Shown one piece after another: positions 11,422-23,710 of a DNA stretch of 64,000 nt. This stretch comes from Anaeramoeba flamelloides (lineage: Eukaryota; Metamonada; Anaeramoebidae): the NCBI GenBank assembly GCA_027625915.1, contig JANTQA010000075.1, forward strand, positions 682,001 through 746,000, read 5' to 3'. The notes beneath the pieces are model-generated. The model was not told the DNA's origin and did no database searches. It was given only the letters and a program-made list of their open reading frames with translations. The position numbers and the translations under genes are program-made. Positions within the stretch are counted from its first letter, which is position 1. Each line of letters opens with the position of its first letter.

Positions 11422-13819
11422 TTAATATACCCATTGCTTTTCTTTTTTTTTTTTTTTCTTTTTCTTTTTCTATTTATTTATTTATTATATGGCTTCTTAT
11501 TTTTATAAAAAGTTAAATTCGTTATTTTTTTTTTTTACCTACTAATTAAAATTATTCTTTTTGCTTCTTTCAGAAATTCTTAATCTTTTTTATGCTATTT
11601 TTTTTTTTTAATACTCAAAGTTTGAAATTTAATATTACGAACAACAAGGAAAAATTATTATTTTAATAAATCATAATATTGACATTATTTTTTTTTAATT
11701 TGTTTTTTCTTTAATAATTCTGATAGATATTCATTTTTTTTTTATTTTATTTATAAAGTGGAAACTACGCTATTGTTATCCTTATACTTAAAATTTACAT
11801 TGAAGAATATTTAAGTAAAAAATCATTTTTTTTACAATTTTTAATTAATGAAAATAATTTTAATCTGTCTTGTTTTGAAATTAATTAATTGAGATTTATT
11901 TCTTTTAATTTATTTTGAAATATTAATCCTTTTCATAGGAAGGGCACACAACCTTAAAAAGTGAAAAATGTTTTCTCTTATTTCTTTTTAGAGATATTTT
12001 AAAAATATTGGAATGAATTGTATAATTTTTTTTTGGTATTAAACTAAATATCCCATTCTGTACTAATTTTTTTTTATTGATCTTCAAGAAAAAACTGATA
12101 GATCATCCAACTCTTGAAACATTGTAACAAGGTCTCTTAGTTGATCAATATTTAGAATTATTGGGTTGTAAAATTTTTTGAACCAATAAATTTTTAAAAT
12201 AAAATTCTCATATTTTTATCTTACTTGTCTGTTTTTTTTCGTTTTAATAATACGGTTTAATTTATTTTAATTCACTTTTGAGAACAATTAGATATAATTT
12301 CTTTGATAAGTTCTTTCTAGTAATAAATAAACAAAACTTGGGAATTGTAGGAAACAATTGATGTTTCATCATAAATTTAAAGGTTGAATCAGGAATATGA
12401 AGATAGACAATTATACAAAATATCTATTAAAAATTTGTCCTGAAATGTATATTAGTAGCTAAAAAATTCAATTTTTTTATTTAAAAAAATCAATAATTAA
12501 CTAATTAATTATTTTTTAATAATTATTTTCACTGATTGGAAAAATATTTTGATGAAAAAAATATTTTTGTTAAATGGAGACATAAATAATCAAATTTTTC
12601 GTTTTTTATATTCAAAATAACAGTTGAATAAATCTTTAAATTAAAAAATTGAAAAATAAATACTTTTGGATTTTCTAAATTCTCATTATTAGAGACTAGG
12701 AAACTGTTATTTTATAGTTTCAAGTTTTAGATTTTAAAAAGTAATTTTTTGAAAAAAAAACATAAATCACTATTTTTCATAGTAATCATCAGTAAAAAAT
12801 CTAATGAATTGTTATAAGATAATATTTAAAATACTTTTCAAATATGATAAAAGGACTACTTATCTGTTGTGAAGAAAAAAGTATACAAATTTTTTATTTT
12901 TAAATTGAAAAAAAATATTAATCTAATCTGGAAAATTGGATTTTTTGACTTAAATTATAAAATAAATTCATAAAATATTTTTGAGTCAAGATCTTTTATT
13001 AACCAATAGTGTTTATTCTAATTAAAGTTATTTAAAAGTCAAAAATTAGAAAATATTCAATTTTTTTGAAAAAATATTTTCATATCCCTGATATGTATTT
13101 TTAATCACTTTATAAATGTTTGATTTTATTTTCATCAAGTAATAATCATGAAATTGAAGAATTTATACTTAAAACATATGAAAAGAAGTTTAAAAATAAT
13201 TACACCTCAATTATAATTTATACTATTTCAATTATATAAAAAAGGAATTTCATTTTTTTCTATTAATTTTCAAAATTAGATCAGACAACTACATTTTTTA
13301 AATTATCTGTGGTTTCTCAGATTTTGAGGATTTAAAGTATATCTTTTTTAAAAATAAATTATTCGGTTTTTTTTTTTTTCCAATACATAAAACATAAGTC
13401 CAGAATAGAATTTGGAGATAAGTACAGAAACTCAATCATTTAACATTCTCCATAAGTAGATACAACAATCCAACTTGAGTTTTTGTTTTGATATTTTAAT
13501 TTACTTAGGTGAAAAAAAAGTATTGATTTTTTAACAACATATACTTTAAAGAATAAAAGCACCTCTGAACAACCAAAGTAAAAGACATTGTTTTCTAGTC
13601 TCCCCTTTAAAAGTTAACAAAAATGAAAAATTTGAACATTGTCGTTTCTACTCCCTTAACCAAATCTTTTTGAAAACTTAACATGAAAATCTAAAACAAC
13701 AATTGGTTTTTGTGAAGTAAGTCAAGAGTTTGTTTTGTCTAGAAAAGAGCCCAAGAATTAAAAAAAAATTATCATTTTTTTCTTTGAAACTTTGTTCCAA
13801 TTTTTCATAATAAAAAAAA
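11422..13819. other. Intergenic DNA downstream of CYFIP
   Basis: AT-rich spacer containing one copy of dispersed repeat C (about 12380-12860). Otherwise I see only homopolymer runs and no coding sequence. Confidence 0.5.
12380..12860 (+). repeat. Dispersed repeat C, copy 1
   Basis: Aligns by eye, with many gaps, to 23260-23710. Shared landmarks include AAAAATTCnnTTTTTTTA, a tract with AATAATTAACTAAT, a TACTTTTGGA block and the block CAGTAAAAAATnTAATnnATTGT. The class is unknown and no terminal repeats were found. Confidence 0.4.
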
Positions 13820-14107
13820 ATGGTTGAAGTACGTGTCTCTGATATTGAACAATATTGTACTAAAGAATTTGCAAAGTTGTCCAAATGCTTTGATAAAACA
13901 CAAGATGAAAATAAATGCAAGAAACCCGTAACTACTTTACAAGAATGCACCAAGAAATTTATCGAGAATGTGAAATTCATTACAACAAAGTGTGAAAATC
14001 CATTTTACGAATACAAACGTAGCATCAGGAAAAAAGAAAGTGAAGAAAAAACAAATAAGCTCTTTGAAGCATTATGGGAATGTATGAAAAAAAATCAAAA
14101 AAAATAA
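13820..14107 (+). CDS. Twin CX9C (CHCH-type) small protein
   Basis: A 95-residue intronless frame. Cysteines 13, 23, 33 and 43 are spaced exactly C-x9-C-x9-C-x9-C, giving a twin CX9C helical hairpin with a nine-residue connector. Two further cysteines lie at 58 and 88. Proteins with this pattern are normally imported into the mitochondrial (or mitochondrion-related organelle) intermembrane space and oxidised by the Mia40/Erv1 relay; many serve in respiratory-complex assembly, lipid transfer or cristae structure. There is no N-terminal presequence, as expected for the class. The Lys-rich C-terminus gives no subfamily assignment. The start is the first ATG after a T/A-rich leader. The N-terminus (VxVxDIExxC) resembles that of the gene at 25256. 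Confidence 0.75.
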   Translation: MVEVRVSDIEQYCTKEFAKLSKCFDKTQDENKCKKPVTTLQECTKKFIENVKFITTKCENPFYEYKRSIRKKESEEKTNKLFEALWECMKKNQKK

Positions 14108-17100
14108 ATTATTTTTGTTTTTTTTGAATTATGAAAGTAAACTAGAAGTAAAACTTTGAGAAATAGTAATAAAATTCACTTTTAAGTTTTCCTGCTTTTC
14201 TTTGTTTTTTTTTCTTTTCTAGGTCTTTCTTTTCTTTTCTTTTCTTTTCTTTACTTCTGGAAACAAATACAACAAAAAACTTTGAAAAAGATTAATTTGG
14301 ATTTGTTTTGGTTAAAGAGTAAAATTTAATTTCTTTGAAGTGGTGGTTGTTAAAATGTAACCGATAAAACCCAAGCCTTCATGATCACTTTTTTGAACTT
14401 TAAGTGTCCTACGTGCTGAAATATAATATATTAGTTTGATAAGAAACGCTTAAAAAACTATTACAAACAGTAAGTTCAAATTATTTAGCAATTATGTCAA
14501 AATCAAATGATATTTATTAAAATTTTCAAACAAGCCCAATAAGGAAGCTGAGTTAAATCTCTAGAAATACGATTACTTCCGAATTGGTTTTGACAAGATC
14601 TTTAGTTTTTTTCAACGAATAATCAATCAAAATATTTGGGAAACTTGAATTAAAAATTTCCTGTAATTAATTGGAAATAGCAGTAATAGGAACATTAAGA
14701 AAATAGAAATAAACACTAAGAAAATTTCGACTCTGTAACGTATTTTAAAATGAATTGAATTATTCATAAAAAATCTTCATCTTACCTTTTTTTCAGTAAA
14801 CGTTCCGTAAAAAAAAATTCGTAAATTTCATTTCAATAATTGTTGACTCACTTTTTTTTAGTTTTTGCTTTATATTTTTATTTTTAAAATATCAGGTTTT
14901 TATATATTTTTAGAATATTTTAAAAGTGAATTAATCAAATTTAATTATTAACTATTATTAAATATGCTTGGATATGTATATTTTCATTTTATTATTTCAG
15001 GTGAGTAACAATTTTTGTAATGGTACCTTGAATTAACTATAAAGTATTTGTTTCAGATGAAATAAATTTGAAAGTTTAAAGATAAAATTTAAAAAATAAT
15101 TCGCAATGGTGAATATTTAAAATTTCTCAGTTAACTTTGAATAAGCATTTCTTAGCTTATTTTTTTTTTGTATTTGTCGAATTGAACTGGCATTTCAAAC
15201 CTTTTATTTATTTTCCAATTATTATTTGTTAAGTAACTCGTAAAATAAGAAAAATCGCTGTATTTTGAAATTGAAAAAAAGAAGTAAAAATCTGATTACA
15301 CATTAAACCTGGCTGACTTATCATTAAAGAGTTATTTTCCTAAAAAAATTATTGTTTTAAAAAGTTTAATTCATTTTTCATAATTTTGAAAAGTTCAAAA
15401 TTCAACATAATTTCCAAATTATGTAAAAAAAAAAAATATTACGTTACAATAAAGAAAAAATCTTATTGTCTATGTAGTATATGTATGAAAATACACCTTA
15501 AATATAAAATAATTAAGTTTTTAAATAAACCCAGTATAAAAAATCAACTTATTTTCAAAAAAAATTACAAAAAATATTTAAATCTTGAAAATATATAATA
15601 TCTTGATTCTCACAACAGTTCGAAACAATAATTTCTTTTTGTTGAATTAGAATCAGATAAAAAACTAAATTATTAAATAAAATAATTCTTCGCAAAATAC
15701 TTTTTTAAAAGCTGATAAATTTCAACTTATAAAATAAGAAATACTTTTTAATTTGATTATTTTTCATCAACAATTAATAGCACAATCTAAATTATTCTAG
15801 TGTGTCTTAACCCGAAGCTTTAAAAGTTTCAGAGGTTTTTGGCACTTGTTTTTCATTTTTAAAAATTTTTAAAGGAATAAAATTTATTCAAATTAATAAT
15901 TCTAAAAAAAAAAAATAATAACAAAAAAATATAATCAAATAACTGATATTGAATTATAACGGTTAGTTATGTATACCAATATTATTTGAAAAAAAATATT
16001 ATATAATCATTTAAATTTCAAGAAAATTAATAAATTATTGAGGATAAAATAATTGATTAATTATTTAAATATCTTCAAGGGTTCTATACCTGATATATTT
16101 TTCTTGTATTTTTAGAATAAGATTAGATTTATATGTTTTTTTTCTGATACAAACTCTCAGAAATTACTAATAGTTAGATTTCCCCAAAATAATTTTTTCT
16201 TTTTCAATTAATTCAAAAATCCAAACAAAAAAGGATCTCGATCTTTTGTCGAAAATTTAATTGAAAAAAAAGAACATTTTTAAAAATGATAACTCATTTA
16301 TCAAAAGTTGATAAAGGGGTTGGTTTATCACGTTTAATTAAATCTTTCTATAAATAAATGTTCTGTAACGCCTGACAAAAAATAATGGTTGCTAGTTTTC
16401 AAAAGAAAGAAAAAAATATGAAATTTATTTTTTTAATTGTTTATGAAACAAAGTGATTTTTGAAATACCAAAAAAATTGAAAGATAAAAAATACTTGTTC
16501 TTTTTTTTTTTTTTATTGAAGAGAGGTGATTCAATAAAATTAGATCCTTCTCTTTGTAAAAAATTCGAAATTTATTTAGAGTTTTTTATGTTAATTAGGA
16601 TATAAACAAGCATATATAGTCCATAGAATATCTTTTCTCTAAAAAATAAAAAGAAAAAATTATTTCCAAACAAAGATAAGAAAAAGAGAAAGAAAACAAG
16701 AACTAAAAGGGGGTGAATTAAAAAAATAATGAAAAAAAACTTAAATTTTTTAAATTTTTGTTTTTGTACAGAGTGTTCAATGGGTTCTTGGTTGTCCCCT
16801 TTTATGTTGAAAAATTTCCTTTTAAGTCGAAATTTTCATAATCCCCTCATAGTACTAACTATTTGTGTAATACTTACTTGACAGATGTTGATCCCAGTTC
16901 AATGTATTATTGTTTCCCTACTCATCGGAAGTTAATTCCAGTAAAAGGTAATTGCATATAAGAAGAAGTAAAAATGCAACCACATCCAATTTTGCTTAGT
17001 TAATACTTTACTCGCCAAATTGGAACCACTCCGATTGATTATTTTCCTTATTCTCTACTTTTTAATTCAAAAAAAAACTAACTAAAAACAATTCAAAAAC

Positions 17101-17454
17101 TTGATTTTTTCAAAAAAAAAATAAAAAATAAAAAATAAAAAATATTTTAAATTAAAAAAAAAAAAGGAAACTCAGAAAAAAAAGTAAATGGAAAAATAAT
17201 AAAAAATCAATCATCGATGAATTAAAAGTTTTTTTCAAGTTTAAAATTTTATTTCTTTAAAATTTCACATTTCCACAATCAAAGCACACTTAGTGTTTAA
17301 TATTATGATTCAATATCTGGATTCTTATCACATATTAATTTTTTAATAAACCTTTGTTGACAAATATTTTTGTTTTGTTTTTATGTTTCCCTCTTTAAAT
17401 TCCAGATTTTTTTTCATTAATTAGTCTATATAAACTGTTTTCTGGGTAAATGTG
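14108..17454. other. Intergenic DNA with repeat E copy 1
   Basis: Spacer with TTTTC runs near 14220-14252, dispersed repeat E (about 15190-16400), and a less AT-biased patch at about 16765-17040 that I cannot explain. Short open frames here (for example 15386-15598) lie in repeat sequence. Confidence 0.45.
15190..16400 (+). repeat. Dispersed repeat E, copy 1 (uninterrupted)
   Basis: Aligns by eye to 50200-50537 plus 52166-53960, and in its last ~300 bp to 42130-42545. Landmarks are GTAAAAATCTGATTA near 15285, TTATTGTTTTAAAAAGTTT, AACCCAGTATAAAAAATC, and near the end AAAAGTTGATAAAGG with a following GTTTAATT. This copy shows the site into which the retrotransposon inserted in the other copy. 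No terminal repeats or coding frame were recognised. Confidence 0.55.
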
Positions 17455-17945
17455 TCAATTGTAATAGGTGAATTATATGTGTTTAAAGGGTTTGAATGGA
17501 TATTAGAAGAGAAAAATTTATTTTTGAAAATTTCAAAATCGAAATAATTTTTTTAACATTTTTGCTTTTTTATTTTTTTCTATTTTTTTTTATAAAGTAA
17601 TTGTTTTGAAATTCTATCTTATTGCAAGACCGATAGTAACAAAGTAAAAAGATGCTAATTCTAATGTTATTGAAAGAGTAAAAATGATTGTAGAAAAATC
17701 ATATTGATTTCTATTGGGATTTTATTTGATCTTCAATTGAAAGATCAAAATGAACTTTGCTCTTTTTTCTCAATATGAGTTATCTAAGAATTTGAGTTTT
17801 TCATAATTTTTAAGAAAATATATCGATTGATTAAAGTTGCATCATACTGATATATCAACTATTCTTTGGTGTGTATTATTCTACTTATTTCTTATTTATT
17901 CTGAAAAGGTCAATTATAAAAAATAATTGATATTTGTTAAATTTT
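17455..17945 (+). repeat. Dispersed repeat J, copy 1
   Basis: The reverse complement of 57425-57920 aligns along this stretch. Shared landmarks include TGTGTTTAAAGG-TTTGAAT-GATATTA, TTGAAAGATCAAAATGAAC-like sequence, GTGTATTATTCTACTTATTTC and the end TAATTGAT. It lies just downstream of the GT41-like gene, opposite in orientation to the copy in the DENN intron. Confidence 0.55.
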
Positions 17946-18059
17946 TTTTTGGTATCATTTTACAGAAACAAATTTATATGAAAAAATATTTTTTCCAATA
18001 ATTGCAATCTTCATAATTTTATTTCATTTCCCATTGAAAGTACTAATTATATTGTAATA

Positions 18060-20627
18060 TTAAACTGAGCATTGTGCGTCTAGTGAATTATATATTAAAT
18101 TGATAAACTGATCAGACCATTTTGAAGGATTAAATAGAATAGATTTATTTTTATTGCCTTTGATTAAAGCTGTTGTTGCTTTATACTTTTTGGGGCTATT
18201 TAATAAAAGTATTGATTTTTCAATATACTGGCTATACGAATTAGCAATCAAATACTTTTTTAATTTTTTATTTAAAACAAGTATCATACTCGTGACTTCT
18301 CTTTGGCCATGTAATAACCCCGACATGGTAATTACCGGAACATCCGCATATAACGCCTCCTTGGCTGTTAATTGTATACCAAAAACGTCTGAATCTAATA
18401 TGATATGACAATTTTTTTTATAAAAAAGAATTCTTTCATTTAAATCATAGATTGGCGAAATGAACTGTATTCGATTTGAAAAATTTTTTCTCCCAATTTT
18501 TTCTAATTCCCAGTTGATATAAATTTTAACCGAGCCTATTTGATGCTCGCCCCTATTGTCTGGCAGCATAAATATTAATTTTGAATTTTCCACTGATTCT
18601 AAAATTTTCAACCAAGAATGGAAAATTAATTTTGATACCTTCCAAGAGGGCTCGTTAACCCAACAAATTGTCGGTGTTGCGAAATGGTTTAAATTATTCA
18701 TTTGATTTTGATTTTGATTTTGATTATTGTTCATTATTTCTTTCAGGGTATAATTATTGATTATTAATTTTGTTGAATTGCGTACTTGCTTTTTAATATC
18801 GCTTGTATGATAAGATTTTAAAAACAGTAATTTTTCATCAAAATTTTTTTCGAATTTTTTGGGTGTACAATGTTTATCAGTAATAAAAAAATCATGGACA
18901 CCTATAGATCCTGAAAATCCATATCCAGAATAATTAATCAAGATATATGGATCGATTGCCTTAATTAAACTATAAATAAAATGATAATGTGGATGTCCCC
19001 AGCAATCTAAATCAATTAAAACATCTATTTCATAATTTTGCATATTATTTAAAATTTTGCTCCAATCAGGGATTAGTGTATGAATATTTTCAGATATACT
19101 ATCTTTTTTTTGAATTATTTTCCTATTATTATTATTATTATTATTATTATGATTATTATGATTATTATTATTATTATTATTATTATCATTGTTGCTATTC
19201 ATTAAATTTGGCCAATAAAATTGATCTTTTTCTTTAAATGTTGATCCAAGTAACCAGGAAGTGTTTTTAAAATATTCAATATTTGGTGAAGAAATTTTGA
19301 TGTATTGAACATTTTTTTTATTTGACATCTCTTTTTCCAATTGGGGATTATCTACAGAAAAAATAAAGATTTTAAGGTTTTGGTTTTTGGCAAAATATTT
19401 TAATATTTGATTATTTTGGATTGTTGAATTTTGTGATTCCATCAATAAAAAACCAACATTAAATTTTTTATTTGTGTTAATTTTTTGATTTGGGTTCTTA
19501 TTTTCTAATTTATTTTTGTTGTATTCTGAACAATACTTTTTTAATTTCATTTCCTTCACAGCAATTTCAGACTTTGTTAATTTGGGGAAATTTTTTTGGA
19601 TTTCGTTTTGAATTAAATTAGTTTTTTTATCAGGGCTTTCGTTTATTAACATGGAATCTAAACCTAATCGAACAATCCAATCTGGTCTAATTCGAATACC
19701 ATCATTCTCATTGGTGTTAGCATCGTGGCTGTTACTGTAAGTGTTGCTGCGGCTGTCATCTGAATATTGATTCTTGATATAGCCGATTAATTCCTGAAGA
19801 AAGTAACTTGAATCATCAAATCGGCAAATACCACGCAAAGTACGAATCAGCCCGCCAAGAGATCCCCTTCGAGTTGGCTCTAATTTGTGGGCAACAGAAA
19901 ACTCCACTGCAGAGTCTTCGGGAATACCCATCAGCTCAAACAGTTCTGCAGTTATTAAATGTGGTTCTGCAAAGGTACCGTTTAAAGTAATCATTTTCCC
20001 CCACTGCACGATTGCCCTTTTGTAATCAGCGATTTTTAATAAAATCTTTGCTTTTTTTCTTTGTAAAAGAGGATGGAAAACATCATACTCGATCGCTTCA
20101 TCTAAGACACCAATTGCTTCTTCGTATCTTTTTTGACGAGTTAAATTTTCACTTAGCTGGAATGTGCACTGATGCTGCTCGTCTTCCTCTTCGCAATTTT
20201 TGATACAGTTTTTTAAGATCAAATTTGATTCGTTGTACTGATTCAAATCGAAAAATTGTTGACTCTTCTCAAGAGAGGTGAAAATACAACCTTGCTCTGG
20301 CTGCTCTTTCACCATCAGAAGATTGTCAACAGAATTTATTTCATTTAGTTCAATACCTGGGATTTCCAAGTAATTGCCTTGGACAGATTTCGAGTTGTAT
20401 TTTGGGAATTTGTCACGAGGGAAAAAGTGGACACGTAATAATGCAGAAACCCCCTTCCAGCCTTCGTCCTCTTTCAATAGCTTATCATACTCAACCAATT
20501 TTTTAAAACCTTCCTCTAATCCTTTTTGTTGAATCGTAGTTACAATTTCTGTTGTTTCTCGAAAATATTCTGGTTCTAAAACAATAAAATGGAATAAAAT
20601 TAGAAAGACTAAAAGTTCTTTGAGCAT
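18060..20627 (-). CDS. Signal-peptide TPR protein with GT41 (OGT-like) glycosyltransferase domain
   Basis: A single-exon frame of 855 residues. Residues 1-18 form a hydrophobic signal peptide (ELLVFLILFHFIVL). Residues about 114-285 contain TPR-like helical repeats. Residues about 388-850 match the catalytic halves of O-GlcNAc transferase/SPINDLY (family GT41): FNVGFLL; IDVLIDLDCWG with INYSGYGFSGSIG and the FFITDK block; then WVNEPSWKVSK...SWLKIL, where Lys663 matches the essential Lys842 of human OGT; then ILDSDVFGIQLTAKEALYADVPVITMSG cut into the usual LD...G.P.vTm.G pattern. The OGT HTTG motif is QLTA here, and the His of the FGNHP segment is not present. An Asn-rich run (479-502) interrupts the domain. 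GT41 enzymes are usually nucleocytosolic, so a secretory-route member is unusual. Donor and activity are unknown. The 5' half is richer in GC than the 3' half. Confidence 0.8.
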   Translation of the reverse strand: MLKELLVFLILFHFIVLEPEYFRETTEIVTTIQQKGLEEGFKKLVEYDKLLKEDEGWKGVSALLRVHFFPRDKFPKYNSKSVQGNYLEIPGIELNEINSVDNLLMVKEQPEQGCIFTSLEKSQQFFDLNQYNESNLILKNCIKNCEEEDEQHQCTFQLSENLTRQKRYEEAIGVLDEAIEYDVFHPLLQRKKAKILLKIADYKRAIVQWGKMITLNGTFAEPHLITAELFELMGIPEDSAVEFSVAHKLEPTRRGSLGGLIRTLRGICRFDDSSYFLQELIGYIKNQYSDDSRSNTYSNSHDANTNENDGIRIRPDWIVRLGLDSMLINESPDKKTNLIQNEIQKNFPKLTKSEIAVKEMKLKKYCSEYNKNKLENKNPNQKINTNKKFNVGFLLMESQNSTIQNNQILKYFAKNQNLKIFIFSVDNPQLEKEMSNKKNVQYIKISSPNIEYFKNTSWLLGSTFKEKDQFYWPNLMNSNNDNNNNNNNNHNNHNNNNNNNNRKIIQKKDSISENIHTLIPDWSKILNNMQNYEIDVLIDLDCWGHPHYHFIYSLIKAIDPYILINYSGYGFSGSIGVHDFFITDKHCTPKKFEKNFDEKLLFLKSYHTSDIKKQVRNSTKLIINNYTLKEIMNNNQNQNQNQMNNLNHFATPTICWVNEPSWKVSKLIFHSWLKILESVENSKLIFMLPDNRGEHQIGSVKIYINWELEKIGRKNFSNRIQFISPIYDLNERILFYKKNCHIILDSDVFGIQLTAKEALYADVPVITMSGLLHGQREVTSMILVLNKKLKKYLIANSYSQYIEKSILLLNSPKKYKATTALIKGNKNKSILFNPSKWSDQFINLIYNSLDAQCSV

Positions 20628-22187
20628 TATTTGGATTTTTTTTTTGAGTCACGAAATTGTTTCTGCTTGTTGAGCAATTTAATAAAAAAATGAATATGGA
20701 TAAATTAAAATTTTGGATTCAGTTTTGATTTGTTTGGAATGAATTTTGTTATTTTTGTTAAGTGGTGAATGTTTGTGTAAGTTTATTCGTTTTATTGAGC
20801 TTGATCATTTAAGTATGGGTTTTTTTTTAGGAAAGTAAAAAGTAACATTCTCATTTTAACTATTTAGTGTTTCTGGGTTCGGTTAGGTAAGGTAAAAATT
20901 CCTCTCATCTTTTAAAAATTTCATTACTAAAGTAATATTTAAAGAGATATGTTGTTATTGTTGAATACTGTTTTGGTGATATTTTTAATTGTCTCTCTTT
21001 GAAAATTCAATTTTCTTTCGGATTTTTTAATTCTCAAAAATTACTTTTGATTTTTAAAAAGGTTTTTTAATTTGACAAATAATTTACAATTGAATTTTTC
21101 TACACTAACATTCTCAAAACAATTTCATATAATATGAAATTAGCTTGGTATATAAAAATGAATTATTTCAGATATCTAAGAAATAATAATTATTGGATAT
21201 TTTTTGAGATAACTTGGATTATTTTTAAATAAAAACCATTTTAATTAATATTTCGAAGATAATTGATAGATTTAGTATTTTTATTTTTATAACTCGAGTA
21301 ATAGTCTTTGGGCTTAAAAAATCAAATATAAAATTTTATCAAAATTGGTTCATTATTAAACATTTTCCAAAAAAAATTGAGGTAGGCCCAATTATTGTTG
21401 CTTTTTGGAAAAGCTAATGGCGTTTTTTTCAATAAAGAAAACCTAATTAAAGGTTAGTAAAGTCCCAACCACATCTAGGTTGAAACCCAACCAACAAACA
21501 ATTTTCAAAATTTAATCCTTTGTATAATGAAATACACTTATAATTACAAATACTAAAATTTTAGATTTTTAAGGAAGTAACCACAGTAAAGGAAAATTAT
21601 TCATTTTTTTGCAATTTTTAAAAAGAATCAGAAAATAATATTTTTTGCTATGATTGTAACTCATTGATTTTTATTATTTAAAGTACTTCATTCATTAGAT
21701 TATTAAAATTTTTTTTACAGAGTCTCAAAATAAATTCCCAAAATAGAATGTTAAGTTGAATTACTTAAAATACTATTTCGAATATTGAATAACTTATCTT
21801 TGATCCTTATCTCATCATTCTATTGTGGTATTTAATTTTTTCATTTTTTATTTTTTTATCATATTTGAGATTATTTTAATCATATGACAATAAAAACAAT
21901 TAGAAAGATTTGATTTATCGGTGACTTTTGGGATTAATGAATTTTATTTAAAAAGAACAACCACATTAAAATTGAGAGAATCACAAAAGGGGATATGAAT
22001 GAGGCTTAAATAGCTCGAAGGATCTCAAAAAATAATAATTATCCCAAAACATTACTGGTTAGGATTTAAAATAGTTGGATTTGGTGGAATTAGAGAAGTG
22101 AATGTGATTATATTTTATCAAAATTTAAACCACAAAATAGTTATCAGTTTTATTCCAAGAATCTATAATTATCTTACCAAAAAAAAA

Positions 22188-22739
22188 TAAATCCCATTCC
22201 AAAAATTTGGACACTTCTAAAATCAAAAATACGAAAAGAAAAAAACACAATTTATTATATTTTTCAAAAGGTAATATAAAACCACATTTAAGTTACATAG
22301 TATTAATGCTTTTATAAGTAATCGTGTTAATCGAAATAAAAGAAAACAATATAAAATAAAAAATCAAAACAAGTGTGTCCAAAATAAGGAAACGAGCTGA
22401 AATGAAAGAGTTTGAACAAAAAATTTATTGGTAAATTTGTTAAAATTACACAAACAATTGTTGAATGATCAAATGTAAAGATAACCATGAACCAATTGTA
22501 TGTGATTTTTCAATTTAAGAAATTCAACAGTAACTTTCTATCAACCATCAAAAAAAAAATTTCAGATCTAACGAAACAGATTCAGTAACTGGAAAAAAGG
22601 CAAGGAAAACAAAAGCAAAAAAGACACAAAATGAAATAGTTTATAAAATCAAATAATTATTACCAAATTGAATGTAAAGTATGATATTGCTATTGGTTTG
22701 ACTGTTTAAAAGTGCCCAAATTTTTGGAATTAAGTTTAT
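22188..22739. mobile_element. Three-terminus element, family A copy 1
   Basis: The left terminus reads TAAATCCCATTCCAAAAATT then TGGACACTT. The right terminus (22711-22739) is the inverse, AGTGCCCAAATTTTTGGAAT then TAAGTTTAT. The internal copy at 22371-22396 (AAGTGTGTCCAAAATAAGG) is 183 bp from the left end and oriented like the right end. The body aligns to 32366-33110 and 42549-43087. No intact coding frame. Confidence 0.65.
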
Positions 22740-23259
22740 TTTAATAAAAAAAAAAATAAAAAAAACTATTTTATCAATAATATTTTTTTTTTTTTTATTG
22801 TTTAGCATTACTAAAATAAAAAAATATCAAATAATTTTTTTAAAAAAATTTTTAGAGAATCTACGATCACACGCCACTAAAATAAAATACTCTTATCTCA
22901 TCTCTCTCAAATTTTTATCATATTTTAAGGTGTAGATACTCCCCTAAAGGTTTCTATTGATACAAATTAAAAAAAATCGTGTTTCCAACATAAACTTCAA
23001 AACGTTTCTTTAAAAATCACAATTATTTCAAACACACAACAAGTTAAGGGATTAGCTTCTAGGAAGGAGAAGCCTAGGATCAAAGTGTGTTGTTATTGGA
23101 CCTAACCAAATCACATTAGTGTTACATGGTTCAAATGTCTCTAAAAAATCTCATAGTAAAGTAGTAATATTTGTTGATCTCATCAATGAAAAATGATCTA
23201 TGTATTAGTAAAAAACCCAGCAAATTCAGAATAAAATCTGTATTTTGCCATAATTTTTA

Positions 23260-23710
23260 TGATTGAATTATCAATATTCAGACTACAAAGTCATTAAATA
23301 TCTATCTTAAATTTATGGCGAAATGTAGATTAGTTACTAAAAAATTCGTTTTTTTTTAAAAATTAAATAATTAACTAATAAAGTTTTTTGTTGAATTATT
23401 TCTCAAATCATGCAAATATATTGATGCTATAATTAGACTTATCAAAAGCAAACAAAACTAATCAGTCTTTGTACTTTTATGTTGATGATTATTGAGTTAA
23501 TCTTTGAAATTCAAAAATTTTAAAAATAGTTACTTTTGGAAGTTTAAATCTAAATTATTAAATACTAGAATACTGTACTTTGGGTTTTTATATTTAGATT
23601 TGGAAAAGGAATTAAAAAAAAATTTTTCAAAATGAAATTTTTTAATTGTGATCCTTAGTAAAAAATGTAATAATTTATTGTGCAATAAGATTTATAATAG
23701 ATTTTTCAGA
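23260..23710 (+). repeat. Dispersed repeat C, copy 2
   Basis: Diverged partner of 12380-12860 in the same orientation, with the shared blocks AAAAAATTCG, AATTAAATAATTAACTAAT and CTTAGTAAAAAATGTAAT. Unknown class. Confidence 0.4.

Noticed and set aside
15386-15598. 70-residue open frame
   Set aside because: Lies within dispersed repeat E and is not conserved in the copy at 52166.
16885-16935. Short ORF starting MLIPVQCIIVSLLIGS, signal-peptide-like
   Set aside because: Only 16 codons before a stop and no convincing splice partner.
16870-17040. Possible U1 snRNA beginning at ATACTTACTTG
   Set aside because: The 5' word is U1-like, but no stem-loop I or II sequences and no clear Sm site in the right place follow.
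23041-23140. tRNA-like words (GCTTCTAGGAAGGAGAAGC, GGTTCAAAT)
   Set aside because: Arms do not assemble into a cloverleaf with correct spacing; no tRNA supported anywhere in the window.
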